Shown: positions 34,188-44,212 of the stretch, one piece after another
Position numbering within the stretch: position 1 is the stretch's first letter
How the letters are laid out: each line of letters starts with the position of its first letter
NCBI GenBank assembly: GCA_964580965.1
Contig: CAZOLZ010000002.1
Location: 1-64,000 of the forward strand
From: CAIUKX01 sp964580965
GTDB lineage: Bacteria; Bacteroidota; Bacteroidia; Flavobacteriales_D; Crocinitomicaceae
Direction of reading: 5' to 3'
DNA length: 64,000 bases
The notes under the pieces: generated by a model
What the model was told of the DNA's origin: nothing
Seen by the model: the letters and a program-made list of their open reading frames with translations, nothing else
Database searches by the model: none
Program-made: the position numbers and the translations under genes

Positions 34188-35255
34188 TTAAACTCTTAGC
34201 AGCCAGTTATTTGTATCTTCAATTTTTCCAGCTTTCAAGTCATCTAAATATCTTTTTACTTTTAATGAAAACTCTCTATTTTCTACAGGAGGTAAATCAT
34301 AAACCTGCCCCTTGTAACCAATTTTAATAATATGAGCAATAGTTGCAGCAGTTCCAGCTCCAAAAACCTCTGTAATCGAACCATCTTTAACTCCCTCAAT
34401 AACTTCGTCTACTAAAACTTTACGTTCTACAACTTCAACTCCCCATGATTTAGCTACTTCAATTACAGATCTTTTAGTCGTCCCCTTAAGAATTGTATCA
34501 GTATCTTCTGAAGGTGTTATTAATTTACCATCTTTCATGAATACAACATTCATTGTACCTGACTCTTCAATGTATTTGTGCTCTTTTCCATCAGTCCATA
34601 ACAATTGATGAAAACCTTCTTTTTGGCATTTTAATGCTGGATGTAAAGCTGCAGCATAATTGCCAGCTGTTTTTGCCATTCCAACACCTCCTTCAGCTGC
34701 ACGTGTGTAATATTCTTCAATCTTTACGCTTACTGGCTCAGAATAATACATACCAACTGGACAAGTAAAAATGATAAAACGATAAGTCTCTGATGGTTTA
34801 ACTCCAATATAGTCATCCGTCGCAAACATAAAAGGACGGATATATAATGAATAATCATCTTTAGATGAAACCCATTCTTTATCAATTTCTACAATCTTAC
34901 GAACTAACTCAACGAAAAGCTCTTCACTAATTGAAGCCATGCACATTCTTTCACATGATTCTTTAAACCTCTTAGCATTTAATTCAGGTCTGAACAATAC
35001 TACATCTCCATCTACTGTTTTATTCGCTTTCATACCTTCAAAAACAGACTGTCCATAATGAAGAGCTGAATTTGCAGGACTAGTTGAAAAGTTTCCAAAA
35101 GGCTTAATTTCCGGTTGTTGCCATTTTCCATCTACATAATCCATCACTAACATATGATCAGAAAAAACTTTTCCAAACGGAATATTATCCCAATTAACTT
35201 CAGACACTCTTGACTTTTCAGTTAACTCTATATTAAAAGTAGAAACTTCGCTCAT
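34188..35255 (-). CDS. ilvE: Branched-chain amino acid aminotransferase
   Basis: PLP class IV aminotransferase interconverting Leu, Ile and Val with their 2-oxo acids. The 355-residue protein (ATG at 35255) belongs to the longer eukaryote-like BCAT-II type. PLP lysine lies in GMAKTAGNYAA near residue 189; FGNFSTSPANSALHYGQSVFEGMKA-type substrate region is near 54-77, EESGTMNVVFM near 227, and GAGTAATIAHI near 303 binds the PLP phosphate. The frame extends 18 residues further to 35309, but MSEVSTFNI is the normal N-terminus. Confidence 0.95.
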   Translation of the reverse strand: MSEVSTFNIELTEKSRVSEVNWDNIPFGKVFSDHMLVMDYVDGKWQQPEIKPFGNFSTSPANSALHYGQSVFEGMKANKTVDGDVVLFRPELNAKRFKESCERMCMASISEELFVELVRKIVEIDKEWVSSKDDYSLYIRPFMFATDDYIGVKPSETYRFIIFTCPVGMYYSEPVSVKIEEYYTRAAEGGVGMAKTAGNYAAALHPALKCQKEGFHQLLWTDGKEHKYIEESGTMNVVFMKDGKLITPSEDTDTILKGTTKRSVIEVAKSWGVEVVERKVLVDEVIEGVKDGSITEVFGAGTAATIAHIIKIGYKGQVYDLPPVENREFSLKVKRYLDDLKAGKIEDTNNWLLRV

Positions 35256-35340
35256 GATTAAAAATTTATTTTTGCGAATATAATTAGAATACTCCAACCT
35301 AACAACCATTTGTATAGTATTAACAGAAATAAAATTGTCT

Positions 35341-35348
35341 TATTTTTG
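35341..35348 (+). promoter_or_regulatory. -7 element of recQ
   Basis: TATTTTTG ends 8 bases before the ATG at 35357, implying a leader of a few nucleotides at most. Confidence 0.5.
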
Positions 35349-35356
35349 TCCTAGGA

Positions 35357-37243
35357 ATGAAGAAAAGTCAAGAGATATTAAAAAAATATTGGGGGTATGA
35401 TAAATTCAGACCCTTACAAGAATCAATTATTGACGATGTAATCTATGGACATGATACATTAGCTATTCTTCCTACTGGTGGAGGTAAATCAATTTGCTTT
35501 CAAATCCCTGGAATTGCTAGAGAGGGAATAACTCTTGTAATTTCACCTTTAATTTCATTGATGCAGGATCAAGTTAAAAATTTAAACTCTAAAGGAATTA
35601 AGGCTAGGGAAATAACAAGTGGTATGAATTATAGAGAAATCGATATAACATTAGATAATGCAGTATTTAATGGTGTCGATTTCCTTTATACATCTCCTGA
35701 AAGACTTAAAACAAAGTTATTTATTGAACGGTTTAAAAGAATGAATGTTGGACTCATTGTAGTTGATGAAGCTCACTGTATTTCTGAATGGGGGCATGAC
35801 TTCAGACCTACATACAAAGATATTTATTCTTTACGTGAAATAAAGCCTCAAGTTCCTATTATTGCACTTACAGCAACAGCGACAAAAAAAATCAAACAAG
35901 ACATTTTATCAGAGTTAAAGTTAAAATCACCTAAAACTCATATTGGAAATTTTGATAGGCCAAACCTTAAATTCATAATAAAAAAAACAAATTCAAAACT
36001 CCAAGATACAACTCAATATTGTCTTAACAATCAAAACAAATCCGGTGTTATTTATTGTCAAACTCGAAAAAGTGTAAAAGAATTAGCAAAACACTTAACT
36101 GCAAATAATTTAAAAATTGGTATCTACCATGGTGGTATGACTAACAAAGATCGAAAAAGGGTACTTGAAGCTTGGATGTCAAACAAAATTGAAATAATGG
36201 TAGCAACAAATGCATTTGGCATGGGAATAGATAAACCTGATGTTAGATTTGTTTTACACTTTGAAGTGCCCTCAAATATTGAATCTTTTTATCAAGAAGC
36301 TGGAAGAGCTGGAAGAGATTTACTCGATTCGGAATGTATTACTTTTTGGGAGGAAAAAGACATAAAAGGCTTAGAAACAAAATTAAAAAAACAATTTCCC
36401 GATATTACTACTATAAAAACAACTTACAGAGCTGTTTGTAATTACCTCAAAATTGCAATAAATTCTGGTAAAGATGAAACTTATAACTTTGACTTAATTG
36501 ATTTCAGTAAGAAATTTAACTTCTCTATAAATGATGTTTTTTACTCACTAAAACAACTAGAAATTAATCATGATATTTCATTTTCAGAATCTGTTTTCCA
36601 TCCAACCAAAGTAAAAATCGCTATCGGAAATACAGAACTCTATAGTTTTAAAATAAAAAATGAAAGTTACTTACCTTTATTAACCTATTTAGTTCGATCT
36701 TATCCCGGAATTTTTAACCAGTATTTCGAAATTAATGAATCTCAATTAGCTGATAAACTCAAACTTTCAAATGAAACGATAAAAAAACAACTCATCCAAT
36801 TAGAAAAACTAGGAATAATTGATATCAATTGGTCATCTTCTCTTCCAACTTTAACATTCTTACATGAAAGATATCCAGATGATTATCTTTCATGTAATTT
36901 AGAAAGTTATGAAAGTCGAAAAAACTATGAATTCGACAGATTGAACCTGATGATAAATTTATTAACGATCAACACTTGTAGAAATACTCAAATATTAAAC
37001 TACTTTAATCAACCACTAGATAAAAGTTGTGGAAATTGTGATGTATGCCAAACAAATGATAGCATTTTATCAACAAAGGAAATTGAGAAATTGATTATAT
37101 CATTAATACCAATCGAAGGTACTGATTTATACACTTTGTCAAGTCAAATTAACTGTAATAAGAATCAAATAAAAGAATGCCTACAGAATTTAATTTTGAA
37201 GGAAATATTAAATTTTCAAGATGATAAAATCTTTTTAATTTAA
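35357..37243 (+). CDS. recQ: RecQ family ATP-dependent DNA helicase
   Basis: 3'-5' SF2 helicase for recombination and fork repair. The 628-residue protein has motif 0 FRPLQESIID near 17-26, Walker A LPTGGGKSICFQIP near 37-50, DEAH box VVDEAHCISEWGHDFRP near 135-151, TATA-motif ALTATAT near 170, and motif VI QEAGRAGRD near 314-322. The zinc-binding cysteines are in NTCRNTQ and KSCGNCDVC near 540-565, followed by a winged-helix-like tail. No HRDC domain is seen. Its stop overlaps that of the convergent XRE gene in a shared TTAA at 37240-37243. Confidence 0.95.
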   Translation: MKKSQEILKKYWGYDKFRPLQESIIDDVIYGHDTLAILPTGGGKSICFQIPGIAREGITLVISPLISLMQDQVKNLNSKGIKAREITSGMNYREIDITLDNAVFNGVDFLYTSPERLKTKLFIERFKRMNVGLIVVDEAHCISEWGHDFRPTYKDIYSLREIKPQVPIIALTATATKKIKQDILSELKLKSPKTHIGNFDRPNLKFIIKKTNSKLQDTTQYCLNNQNKSGVIYCQTRKSVKELAKHLTANNLKIGIYHGGMTNKDRKRVLEAWMSNKIEIMVATNAFGMGIDKPDVRFVLHFEVPSNIESFYQEAGRAGRDLLDSECITFWEEKDIKGLETKLKKQFPDITTIKTTYRAVCNYLKIAINSGKDETYNFDLIDFSKKFNFSINDVFYSLKQLEINHDISFSESVFHPTKVKIAIGNTELYSFKIKNESYLPLLTYLVRSYPGIFNQYFEINESQLADKLKLSNETIKKQLIQLEKLGIIDINWSSSLPTLTFLHERYPDDYLSCNLESYESRKNYEFDRLNLMINLLTINTCRNTQILNYFNQPLDKSCGNCDVCQTNDSILSTKEIEKLIISLIPIEGTDLYTLSSQINCNKNQIKECLQNLILKEILNFQDDKIFLI

Positions 37244-38046
37244 GTTTTATTGATGGATAATTTTAATTCATGAACTTCTTTTTGTAAATCTTGTATTGAT
37301 TTCGATACTCCTGTATCATCAATTTTAACATCAGGTAATTCGGGTGAAATATAATTAACAAATTTCCATATCTCAATTATTTGAGAAATATGTACTAAAT
37401 ATGGTTCATAAAATGTATTCGTTGAACACAACTGAAATGATTGGTTAGAATCAAGTAGATTATGAACAATTTTAAAAACAATTCCATCATCCTTTGTAAC
37501 AATAATACAAGGCGTTCCATTTCTAATTGACATCCAGTTTTGAATAAACTCTGCAACAACATAAGACCCTTCAACTACAGGAGGCATTGAATCACCTTTA
37601 ATTGGAAATGAACGGTATTTTTTCTCCTTTGACAAAAAAGGTAAGTTGAATGTTGGTAGTACTTTTAAATAATCAGGATCTGCATATCCTGAAGTATATC
37701 CAGCACTTGCCTTCATCGGTATCATTTCGATCAACTCTTCATTTTCAGAATTTACTAGACTAGTTAAAACTCTTAATTTAGTCCCTTTAGAATCAATGTT
37801 AGCTCCTAAAATCAACCTATCAAATTCATGATCTTCCAAAGATTTAAAATCTTTCCGAACTAGATCATCAATAGCTACCCTGTAATAATCACTTAAAAGT
37901 ATTAAATTTTCTAAACTTGGTTGAGCAACACCATTTTCATATCCACTATATGTAGATCTTGAAAAATTGATATCTATTGCAACTTCTTCTTGGGATTTTT
38001 TTAGTTTTTTTCTAAGAATCTTTAAGTTATTTCCTACAAAACTCAT
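37240..38046 (-). CDS. XRE-type regulator with S24 (LexA/CI-like) peptidase domain
   Basis: Cytoplasmic DNA-binding repressor of 268 residues. An XRE helix-turn-helix occupies about 6-62 (KSQEEVAIDINFSRSTYSGYE, recognition helix near 30-38). The C-terminal S24-like fold begins near 112 with a possible Ala-Gly cleavage site at 115-116, catalytic Ser153 in KGDSMPP and Lys192 in IVFKIVH, the Ser-Lys dyad of LexA/CI repressors. An acidic/charged helix at 245-268 may oligomerise. It lies next to recQ and may respond to DNA damage or act as a general regulator; no prophage genes are near. Own -7 box at 38061. Confidence 0.88.
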   Translation of the reverse strand: MSFVGNNLKILRKKLKKSQEEVAIDINFSRSTYSGYENGVAQPSLENLILLSDYYRVAIDDLVRKDFKSLEDHEFDRLILGANIDSKGTKLRVLTSLVNSENEELIEMIPMKASAGYTSGYADPDYLKVLPTFNLPFLSKEKKYRSFPIKGDSMPPVVEGSYVVAEFIQNWMSIRNGTPCIIVTKDDGIVFKIVHNLLDSNQSFQLCSTNTFYEPYLVHISQIIEIWKFVNYISPELPDVKIDDTGVSKSIQDLQKEVHELKLSINKT

Positions 38047-38060
38047 ATAAGTAATTTTAA

Positions 38061-38068
38061 CAAATATA
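38061..38068 (-). promoter_or_regulatory. -7 element of the XRE-S24 gene
   Basis: Reverse-strand TATATTTG, 14 bases from the ATG. Confidence 0.5.
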
Positions 38069-38146
38069 AATATTCTTAAAATATAAACATAAAAAAGATT
38101 AGAAATTAATCTAAAAATTTAATATTTCATTATTTCTAAGATAGAA

Positions 38147-41100
38147 TTACTTAATCAAGTTAAGAGCCCCTACTTCTTGAACTAAATTCTCGTTGTCCTT
38201 TGTTTTAAAAATGATTTTCCAAATAAAAACACCACTATTTACTTCTATGTCGGAACTAGAAAACAATCCATCCCAACCAATATTCATATCATGAGATTCA
38301 AATATAAGCTCTCCCCATCTGTTATATATTAACAAGGAATAATCATCGAGATCAACACCTGAAGTAAATACCGGTTTAAATTCTTGATTATAATTATCTC
38401 CATTTGGAGTAAATGAATTAGGAATATAATAAATTAACTCTTCATTTACTTTTACTCTAGTATAAGTTGTATCAAAACAGTTGTCAGAACTTTTTACAAT
38501 TAACCTCATGATATAATCACCTCCAATATCATTTGGAAAAATATGTTCTGTATCTAGAACTTGAGTAGAATCTTCAATTCCATCTCCATATACCCAATAA
38601 TACCATTCACCATCAGTCGAATTATTTGTTATTACAGCTTTTGAATTATAAGTACTCAATTCGTAATTATCTAATTCAAACGAAGCTACTGGAAGAGGAT
38701 TAACAGAAATTGTGTCTACAAAAGTTGCACTAGATATACAACCATAACTATTAGCCTTAGAAATTGTGATATCGTAATTTCCATCGATATTGTAAGTATG
38801 TGAAAAAGAACTTTGATTTAAATAATCTTTATTATCTGTATTCCAATTTACAACATCTCCTACAGAGTAATTATTATCAGTTAATGCAACACTTAATGGA
38901 ACACAACCATCCAATGCATCAACCGATATATCAATTATTGGAACAGGATTTACTGCAAATGATATTTGCTCTGTTGTTGAACAATCATTCACTGGATTGA
39001 CTACAGTATAATCAACTGTATAACTGTTAACTCCTTCTGTTGATGGTGAGAAGATTGGTAAATTCCCTGTTCCAATTCCAGAACTAGACCATGTCCCTCC
39101 AGCTATATCAACATTTAAAGATAAATCAATATCTAAATCATTTTCACATAAATCATTTATTGGCAAAAATTGTAAATTCAAGGTCGTAATATCTTGCGTA
39201 ATTTCTATTGTATCTTCAGCATAACAATACAAAGTATTGATAGGATCATACATATAAACTACTCCTAGGTAATAAGTCCCCGGTATTGATATATCAACTT
39301 GTGGATTTAATGAACCAACTTGAGCTGCTGACTGATCATACCATTGATAATAAGTGTCTCCAACAACATTTGAAGCATTTGTACCATCAAGTTGTATTAA
39401 AGTATTACTACATGTTAATATTTGATCTACTCCTGCATTGGCAATTGGGTTTCCATAAACTGTATATTGATCAATGGTTGAACAACCATTAATATCTGTA
39501 TATGTCACGTCTACTGTTCCTGGACTTACACTTGTTATAAACCCAAGAGCATCTATATCTGCAATTGAAGGATCTGATGAAATCCATGGAGTTACAGGGT
39601 GATCTGTAGTCCCAACAAACCAATCTAAATCTCCAACACATCCTGTATTACCTACAAGTGGAGCTATTGTTGGTAAGTTATTTACTTGTATCGTCCCTGT
39701 AGCATCAACAGTTCCGCATCCACCAGTTAACGGAATTGTATATGAAAACGAACCCGAAACTGAAGGCGTACCATTTATTGTAATTACATCTGAAGCCCAA
39801 GTTGCAGAAACACCTGGAGGTAATCCATTCGCTCCATCTACTCCATCATCAACGATTCCTGTTGCACTAGTTGTTGAATGAGTAATTGATGTTATAGCTG
39901 TATTTACACAAACTACAGGCGAATTTGAAGCTAATCCAACTGTATTTGAATTATTAAGTGTTATAAGAACTGAATTAGAAATGTCATCAGCACATCCTGC
40001 CATTTTTACTAACCTTCTGAAATAAGTATTTGATGTCAATGTTCCTGGTTGATAATCCTCATTTACTTCTCCTGAAATATCAACCCAAGTTGAATTATCA
40101 GTACTTTCTTGCCATTGATATGTAAATGAAACTACTGGAGCTACTGTTGATGTCATCCCATCTAACAAACTAGGAGCTGTTCCTGTACAAATTGTTTGAT
40201 CTGATGAAATTGTATTATCTGATACGATTGAACAACTACAATCGACTAATAAACTGTTATCTGTTTGACAACTTGTCCCAACAGTTCTTACATAAAATGT
40301 AGATGTACTTCCTGATGATATACCTGTAAAAACATTACTTGATTGCCATGAAACATTATCAATACTATATTCTAAAGTTCCTGAACTTACACTTGAATTA
40401 ACTGTTACATTATCCACACTAGCCCCTGTACAATTCGTCGTTATAGAAACTGCTGTTGGTAAACCATCTACTTGAATTATTCCTGTTGCTTCAACTGATC
40501 CACAACCACCTGTTAATGGTATTGTATACGAATAATTCCCTGCTAAAGTTGGTGTTCCACTTAACGTGATTACATCTGCAGCCCATACTGCTGATACACC
40601 TGAAGGCAATCCTATTGCTGCTCCTATTCCTGTTGCACCTGTTGTTGTATGAGTAATTGAAGTTATAGCAGTATTTTCACAAACTACAGGCGAACTTGAA
40701 GCTAATCCAACTGTATTGGTATTATTTACTGTTATGAATACTGAATTGGAAATATCATCTGCACATCCTGCCATTTTAACTAGCCTTCTAAAATATGTAC
40801 TTGATAATAACGTTCCTGGTTGGTAATCTTCATTTACTTCTCCTGAAATATCGACCCAAGTTGAATTATCAGTACTTTCTTGCCATTGATATGTAAATGT
40901 AACTACTGGAGCTACTGTTGATGTCATCCCATCTAACAAACTAGGAGCTGTTCCTGTACAAATTGTTTGATCTGATGAAATAGTATTGTCCGATACAGCT
41001 GAACAATTACAATTAATGATTTGGTTTAATAAAGATGAAGAACATGAAGTACCAACAGTTCTTACATAAAAAGAATATGTACTTCCAGAACTTAATGATG

Positions 41101-44100
41101 AAAAAACATTGCTAGACTGCCAAGTTGAATTATCTATACTATACTCTAGAGTTCCTGAACTAGTACTTGAAGTAACTGTAACATTATCTAATGTTGAACC
41201 TGAACAATTTGTTGTTATTGAAATACCAGAAGGTCTTGGATCTACATTAATTGAACCTGTTGCATTAACTGACCCGCACCCTCCTGTTAAAGGAATTGTA
41301 TATGTGTAAGAACCAACTGTCGTTGGTGTTCCACTTACAGTAATTGTACCTGAAGAAAAAGTGGCTGTCACACCTGCAGGTAAACCTGTTGCTGTTCCAA
41401 TTCCTGTAGCACCAGTTGTTGTATGAGTAATCGGTGTTATCGCAGAATTTTCACAAACAGAAGGCGAACTTGAAGCTGTTGAAACTGTATTTGTTGAGTT
41501 AACAATTATTGTTCCTGTTGCATTAACGGAACCACAACCTCCTGTTAAAGGTATCGAATAATTAAACGGACTTCCAACTGAAGATGTTGGAGTACCACTA
41601 ATAGTAATTACATTACCTGACCAAGATGCTGATACACCAGAAGGTAAATCTATAGGTGTTCCTATTCCTGTCGCTCCTGTTGTTGCATGAGTAATTGGTG
41701 TTAAAGTAGTATTTTCACACAGGCTTGGTGTGCTTGAAGGTAAAGCAACAGTATTCAAAGCTGTAACTGTAACTGTTTCTGATACTGAACATCCTGCATC
41801 ATTTAAATAAGTAATATCGGTTGTACCTGAAGATAAAGCTGTAATCAAACCTAGATTATCAACCGTTGCAACAGCTATATCTGAAGAAACCCATGGTGTA
41901 GTTCCATCTGGAGTTCCAGAACCTGATAATTGTGTCGTAGAGCTTACACATATTGATAATGTACCACTTATTGTTGGTGTCCCTGATACAGTAAACGTTT
42001 CAGTAATTGAACAACCAGTATCGTTCAAATAAGTAATATCGGTTGTACCTGAAGATAAAGCTGTAACCAAACCTAAATTATCAACTGTTGCAACAGCTAC
42101 ATCAGAAGAAACCCATGGAGTTGTTGCATCTGGCGTTCCTGAACCTGATAGTTGTGAGGTTACTCCTTCGCAAACCGATAAAGTTCCGGTAATTGTTGAA
42201 CCTGAGGTAACTGTAAATGTTACAGTTACAGAACATCCTCCATCATTCAAATATGTGATATCAGTTGTACCAGCTGAAATAGACGTAACTAACCCTGTAT
42301 TATCAACAGTAGCTACAGTTACATCTGAAGAAGTCCATGGAGACGTTCCATCAGGAGTACCTGTTCCTGTCAACTGTGAAGTATTTCCTTCACAAACTGA
42401 TAAAGTTCCAGTTATTGAAGGTGAAGCTGTTACAGTTAACTGAAAACTCTGTTCGTTTGAGCAGTTTGGCGAAACCGCACTTTCATCGTATACATAAATT
42501 GTATGCGTTCCTATTGTTGTAAAACTAGAACCTGTTAAGTATTGAGTACCACCAGCTGAGGTTGCCGTGTAGAATGCAGCATTTGCTGAAATATTAGTAC
42601 CTGTAATTGCTGGAAGAGTATATGAATCGCAAACAGATTGATCTGCAAAATTATCAATTACAGGTGCATTTGGGTCTACGGTAACAGTTATAGTAGTATC
42701 ATAACTACATGCAAAATTATCTGTTACAGAATAAACAAAATCATAAGATCCTGAAGATGGTGTAACGCATACTTGATTACAATCTGTTGAAGTAGATGAT
42801 ATAATAGCATTATCAGAAGGCGTTGAACCAGACCATAGTGTACTATCACAATTACTCCCAATTGATGGTGTAAATGTTGAATTACTTATTGTGGAATTCA
42901 AATCTAAACTCCAACTTGTTGCTTCTCCATCGTCTGAAGTATATAAATCACAGATTCTAATAGTCCATGTACCATTAACTGGACAACCAATGAAACCTGC
43001 AAAAGATTGCTCAGATGCATAACTACCTGCTGGAATATTTGAATCAGTAGTAGCTGATGGATTTGCTGCTCCCCAATCGTCTATTGTAGAGCCTGTTTCT
43101 TCGAATTCATATGTCCAACTAACTCCATTTGCAGCATCTCCAAAGTTTTCTGATGAAATATTTGGTGTATTCCAAGTACCATCATTATTAAAAAGGCTTA
43201 CAACTTGACCTGTAGGACACTCAACCTCTATACTTATATCTCCAGCCCATGTGTGGTTTAATTCAGCACTTATACTTTCGATATCTGCTGCTGAAGTAAT
43301 ATTTATACCTGTAAATCCTGTAACTGCAATTCCTTGCTCATAACATACTCCAGAACCGTCAGGAAGCGCTAAAACAGCAGTAGTATTTTGAGGAGGTGGA
43401 TTTCCTACCCATTGAGTAGGTGTGAAAAATCCATCTAAACACTCTAAACTTCCGGAACAAGTGGTTAGATCCGCTGTAGTACCTGTAAAAGTCGGAACAG
43501 TTCCTACCTGAACAACCAAATCAACCAGATTATTATTAACACAACCATTGTTATCCGTAACAGTTAACTGAACAGTGTATTCTCCAGGAGAACTATAGCT
43601 GTGTGTTTGACTCACCCCTGAGGCAGAATTTCCATCTCCAAAATCCCAATCATAAGAAACTATTGAAAAACCTGTACCTGGAGTTGAAGATGCACCATCA
43701 AAAGAAAAAGACTCATTCAAACAAGCTCTATTCACAGGAGATGAACCGCTTGATACAACTGCAGAAGATACAGGATTGTCACATGGAGTTATACAGCTTA
43801 TAACACCTTCCCAACCGCTTCCCTCAGTTGAAACATCAGAGGAAAATGTGATCGTCAAACATTGACCAGAAGATTGAATACTAACACTACTTCCATCATC
43901 AAAATCAATTATTCCCATTGATGGTGATGATATTGATGAGCCATCAAAAAACTCCAGCTGATCATAACCCGTTTCTAGGTATAAATTAGAAAAATCTAAC
44001 CTAATCTGATCTGTAGAATTCGTTGCACAAAATGTAACTGTGTAATCTGAATATGATGAGTAATCACCTGTAGAACCTCCTTCGTCATAAAATGTTCCAG

Positions 44101-44209
44101 AACATGTTGATATCGTCTGACCATCTAATGAAGAATCAAAAATATAGGTCGTCTGAGAATAATAATTACCAATTAGAAAAATAAAAATTATAAAGATAAA
44201 AGCTTTCAT
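38147..44209 (-). CDS. Giant exported repeat protein with type B T9SS (gliding-motility) C-terminal domain
   Basis: A 2020-residue surface or secreted protein. In order: signal peptide (1-18), CUB-like domain (about 20-140), PKD domain (about 150-235, with DFGDGNSASG), a P-domain-like beta-sandwich (about 290-430), Ig-like modules including three tandem 74-residue BIG2-like units (about 595-820), a series of Ig-type modules with the recurring GLPSGVSA and PLTGGCGSV motifs (about 830-1530), PKD/Ig domains (about 1700-1870), and a C-terminal CHU_C-type sorting domain (about 1920-2020, with IPNSFTPNGDNYN and YNRWGELIFES). Low Lys, rich in Thr, Ser and Gly. Probably an adhesin or matrix protein exported by the type IX system. 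No catalytic residues recognised. Confidence 0.9.
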   Translation of the reverse strand: MKAFIFIIFIFLIGNYYSQTTYIFDSSLDGQTISTCSGTFYDEGGSTGDYSSYSDYTVTFCATNSTDQIRLDFSNLYLETGYDQLEFFDGSSISSPSMGIIDFDDGSSVSIQSSGQCLTITFSSDVSTEGSGWEGVISCITPCDNPVSSAVVSSGSSPVNRACLNESFSFDGASSTPGTGFSIVSYDWDFGDGNSASGVSQTHSYSSPGEYTVQLTVTDNNGCVNNNLVDLVVQVGTVPTFTGTTADLTTCSGSLECLDGFFTPTQWVGNPPPQNTTAVLALPDGSGVCYEQGIAVTGFTGINITSAADIESISAELNHTWAGDISIEVECPTGQVVSLFNNDGTWNTPNISSENFGDAANGVSWTYEFEETGSTIDDWGAANPSATTDSNIPAGSYASEQSFAGFIGCPVNGTWTIRICDLYTSDDGEATSWSLDLNSTISNSTFTPSIGSNCDSTLWSGSTPSDNAIISSTSTDCNQVCVTPSSGSYDFVYSVTDNFACSYDTTITVTVDPNAPVIDNFADQSVCDSYTLPAITGTNISANAAFYTATSAGGTQYLTGSSFTTIGTHTIYVYDESAVSPNCSNEQSFQLTVTASPSITGTLSVCEGNTSQLTGTGTPDGTSPWTSSDVTVATVDNTGLVTSISAGTTDITYLNDGGCSVTVTFTVTSGSTITGTLSVCEGVTSQLSGSGTPDATTPWVSSDVAVATVDNLGLVTALSSGTTDITYLNDTGCSITETFTVSGTPTISGTLSICVSSTTQLSGSGTPDGTTPWVSSDIAVATVDNLGLITALSSGTTDITYLNDAGCSVSETVTVTALNTVALPSSTPSLCENTTLTPITHATTGATGIGTPIDLPSGVSASWSGNVITISGTPTSSVGSPFNYSIPLTGGCGSVNATGTIIVNSTNTVSTASSSPSVCENSAITPITHTTTGATGIGTATGLPAGVTATFSSGTITVSGTPTTVGSYTYTIPLTGGCGSVNATGSINVDPRPSGISITTNCSGSTLDNVTVTSSTSSGTLEYSIDNSTWQSSNVFSSLSSGSTYSFYVRTVGTSCSSSLLNQIINCNCSAVSDNTISSDQTICTGTAPSLLDGMTSTVAPVVTFTYQWQESTDNSTWVDISGEVNEDYQPGTLLSSTYFRRLVKMAGCADDISNSVFITVNNTNTVGLASSSPVVCENTAITSITHTTTGATGIGAAIGLPSGVSAVWAADVITLSGTPTLAGNYSYTIPLTGGCGSVEATGIIQVDGLPTAVSITTNCTGASVDNVTVNSSVSSGTLEYSIDNVSWQSSNVFTGISSGSTSTFYVRTVGTSCQTDNSLLVDCSCSIVSDNTISSDQTICTGTAPSLLDGMTSTVAPVVSFTYQWQESTDNSTWVDISGEVNEDYQPGTLTSNTYFRRLVKMAGCADDISNSVLITLNNSNTVGLASNSPVVCVNTAITSITHSTTSATGIVDDGVDGANGLPPGVSATWASDVITINGTPSVSGSFSYTIPLTGGCGTVDATGTIQVNNLPTIAPLVGNTGCVGDLDWFVGTTDHPVTPWISSDPSIADIDALGFITSVSPGTVDVTYTDINGCSTIDQYTVYGNPIANAGVDQILTCSNTLIQLDGTNASNVVGDTYYQWYDQSAAQVGSLNPQVDISIPGTYYLGVVYMYDPINTLYCYAEDTIEITQDITTLNLQFLPINDLCENDLDIDLSLNVDIAGGTWSSSGIGTGNLPIFSPSTEGVNSYTVDYTVVNPVNDCSTTEQISFAVNPVPIIDISVDALDGCVPLSVALTDNNYSVGDVVNWNTDNKDYLNQSSFSHTYNIDGNYDITISKANSYGCISSATFVDTISVNPLPVASFELDNYELSTYNSKAVITNNSTDGEWYYWVYGDGIEDSTQVLDTEHIFPNDIGGDYIMRLIVKSSDNCFDTTYTRVKVNEELIYYIPNSFTPNGDNYNQEFKPVFTSGVDLDDYSLLIYNRWGELIFESHDMNIGWDGLFSSSDIEVNSGVFIWKIIFKTKDNENLVQEVGALNLIK
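40061..40210 (-). repeat. Near-identical 150-base direct repeat, copy 1 (inside the giant gene)
   Basis: Differs from 40832-40981 at only two of 150 bases; the offset of 771 bases equals 257 codons, so the frame is kept. Confidence 0.9.
40832..40981 (-). repeat. Near-identical 150-base direct repeat, copy 2 (inside the giant gene)
   Basis: Partner of 40061-40210, 771 bases away; codes for the module beginning SSDQTICTG and continuing DGMTSTVAP. Confidence 0.9.
41760..42425 (-). repeat. Three tandem 222-base units coding BIG2-like Ig domains
   Basis: Equivalent points at 41811, 42033 and 42255 are each exactly 222 bases (74 codons) apart; each unit encodes a TLSVCEG-like start and ends DITYLND-GCS. 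Divergence between units is moderate. Confidence 0.85.
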
Positions 44210-44212
44210 TGT

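Noticed and set aside
38147..44209. CRISPR-like or satellite repeat in the 40-42 kb region
   Set aside because: The repeats are in-frame protein modules with 222 or 771-base periods, not short direct repeats with unique spacers.
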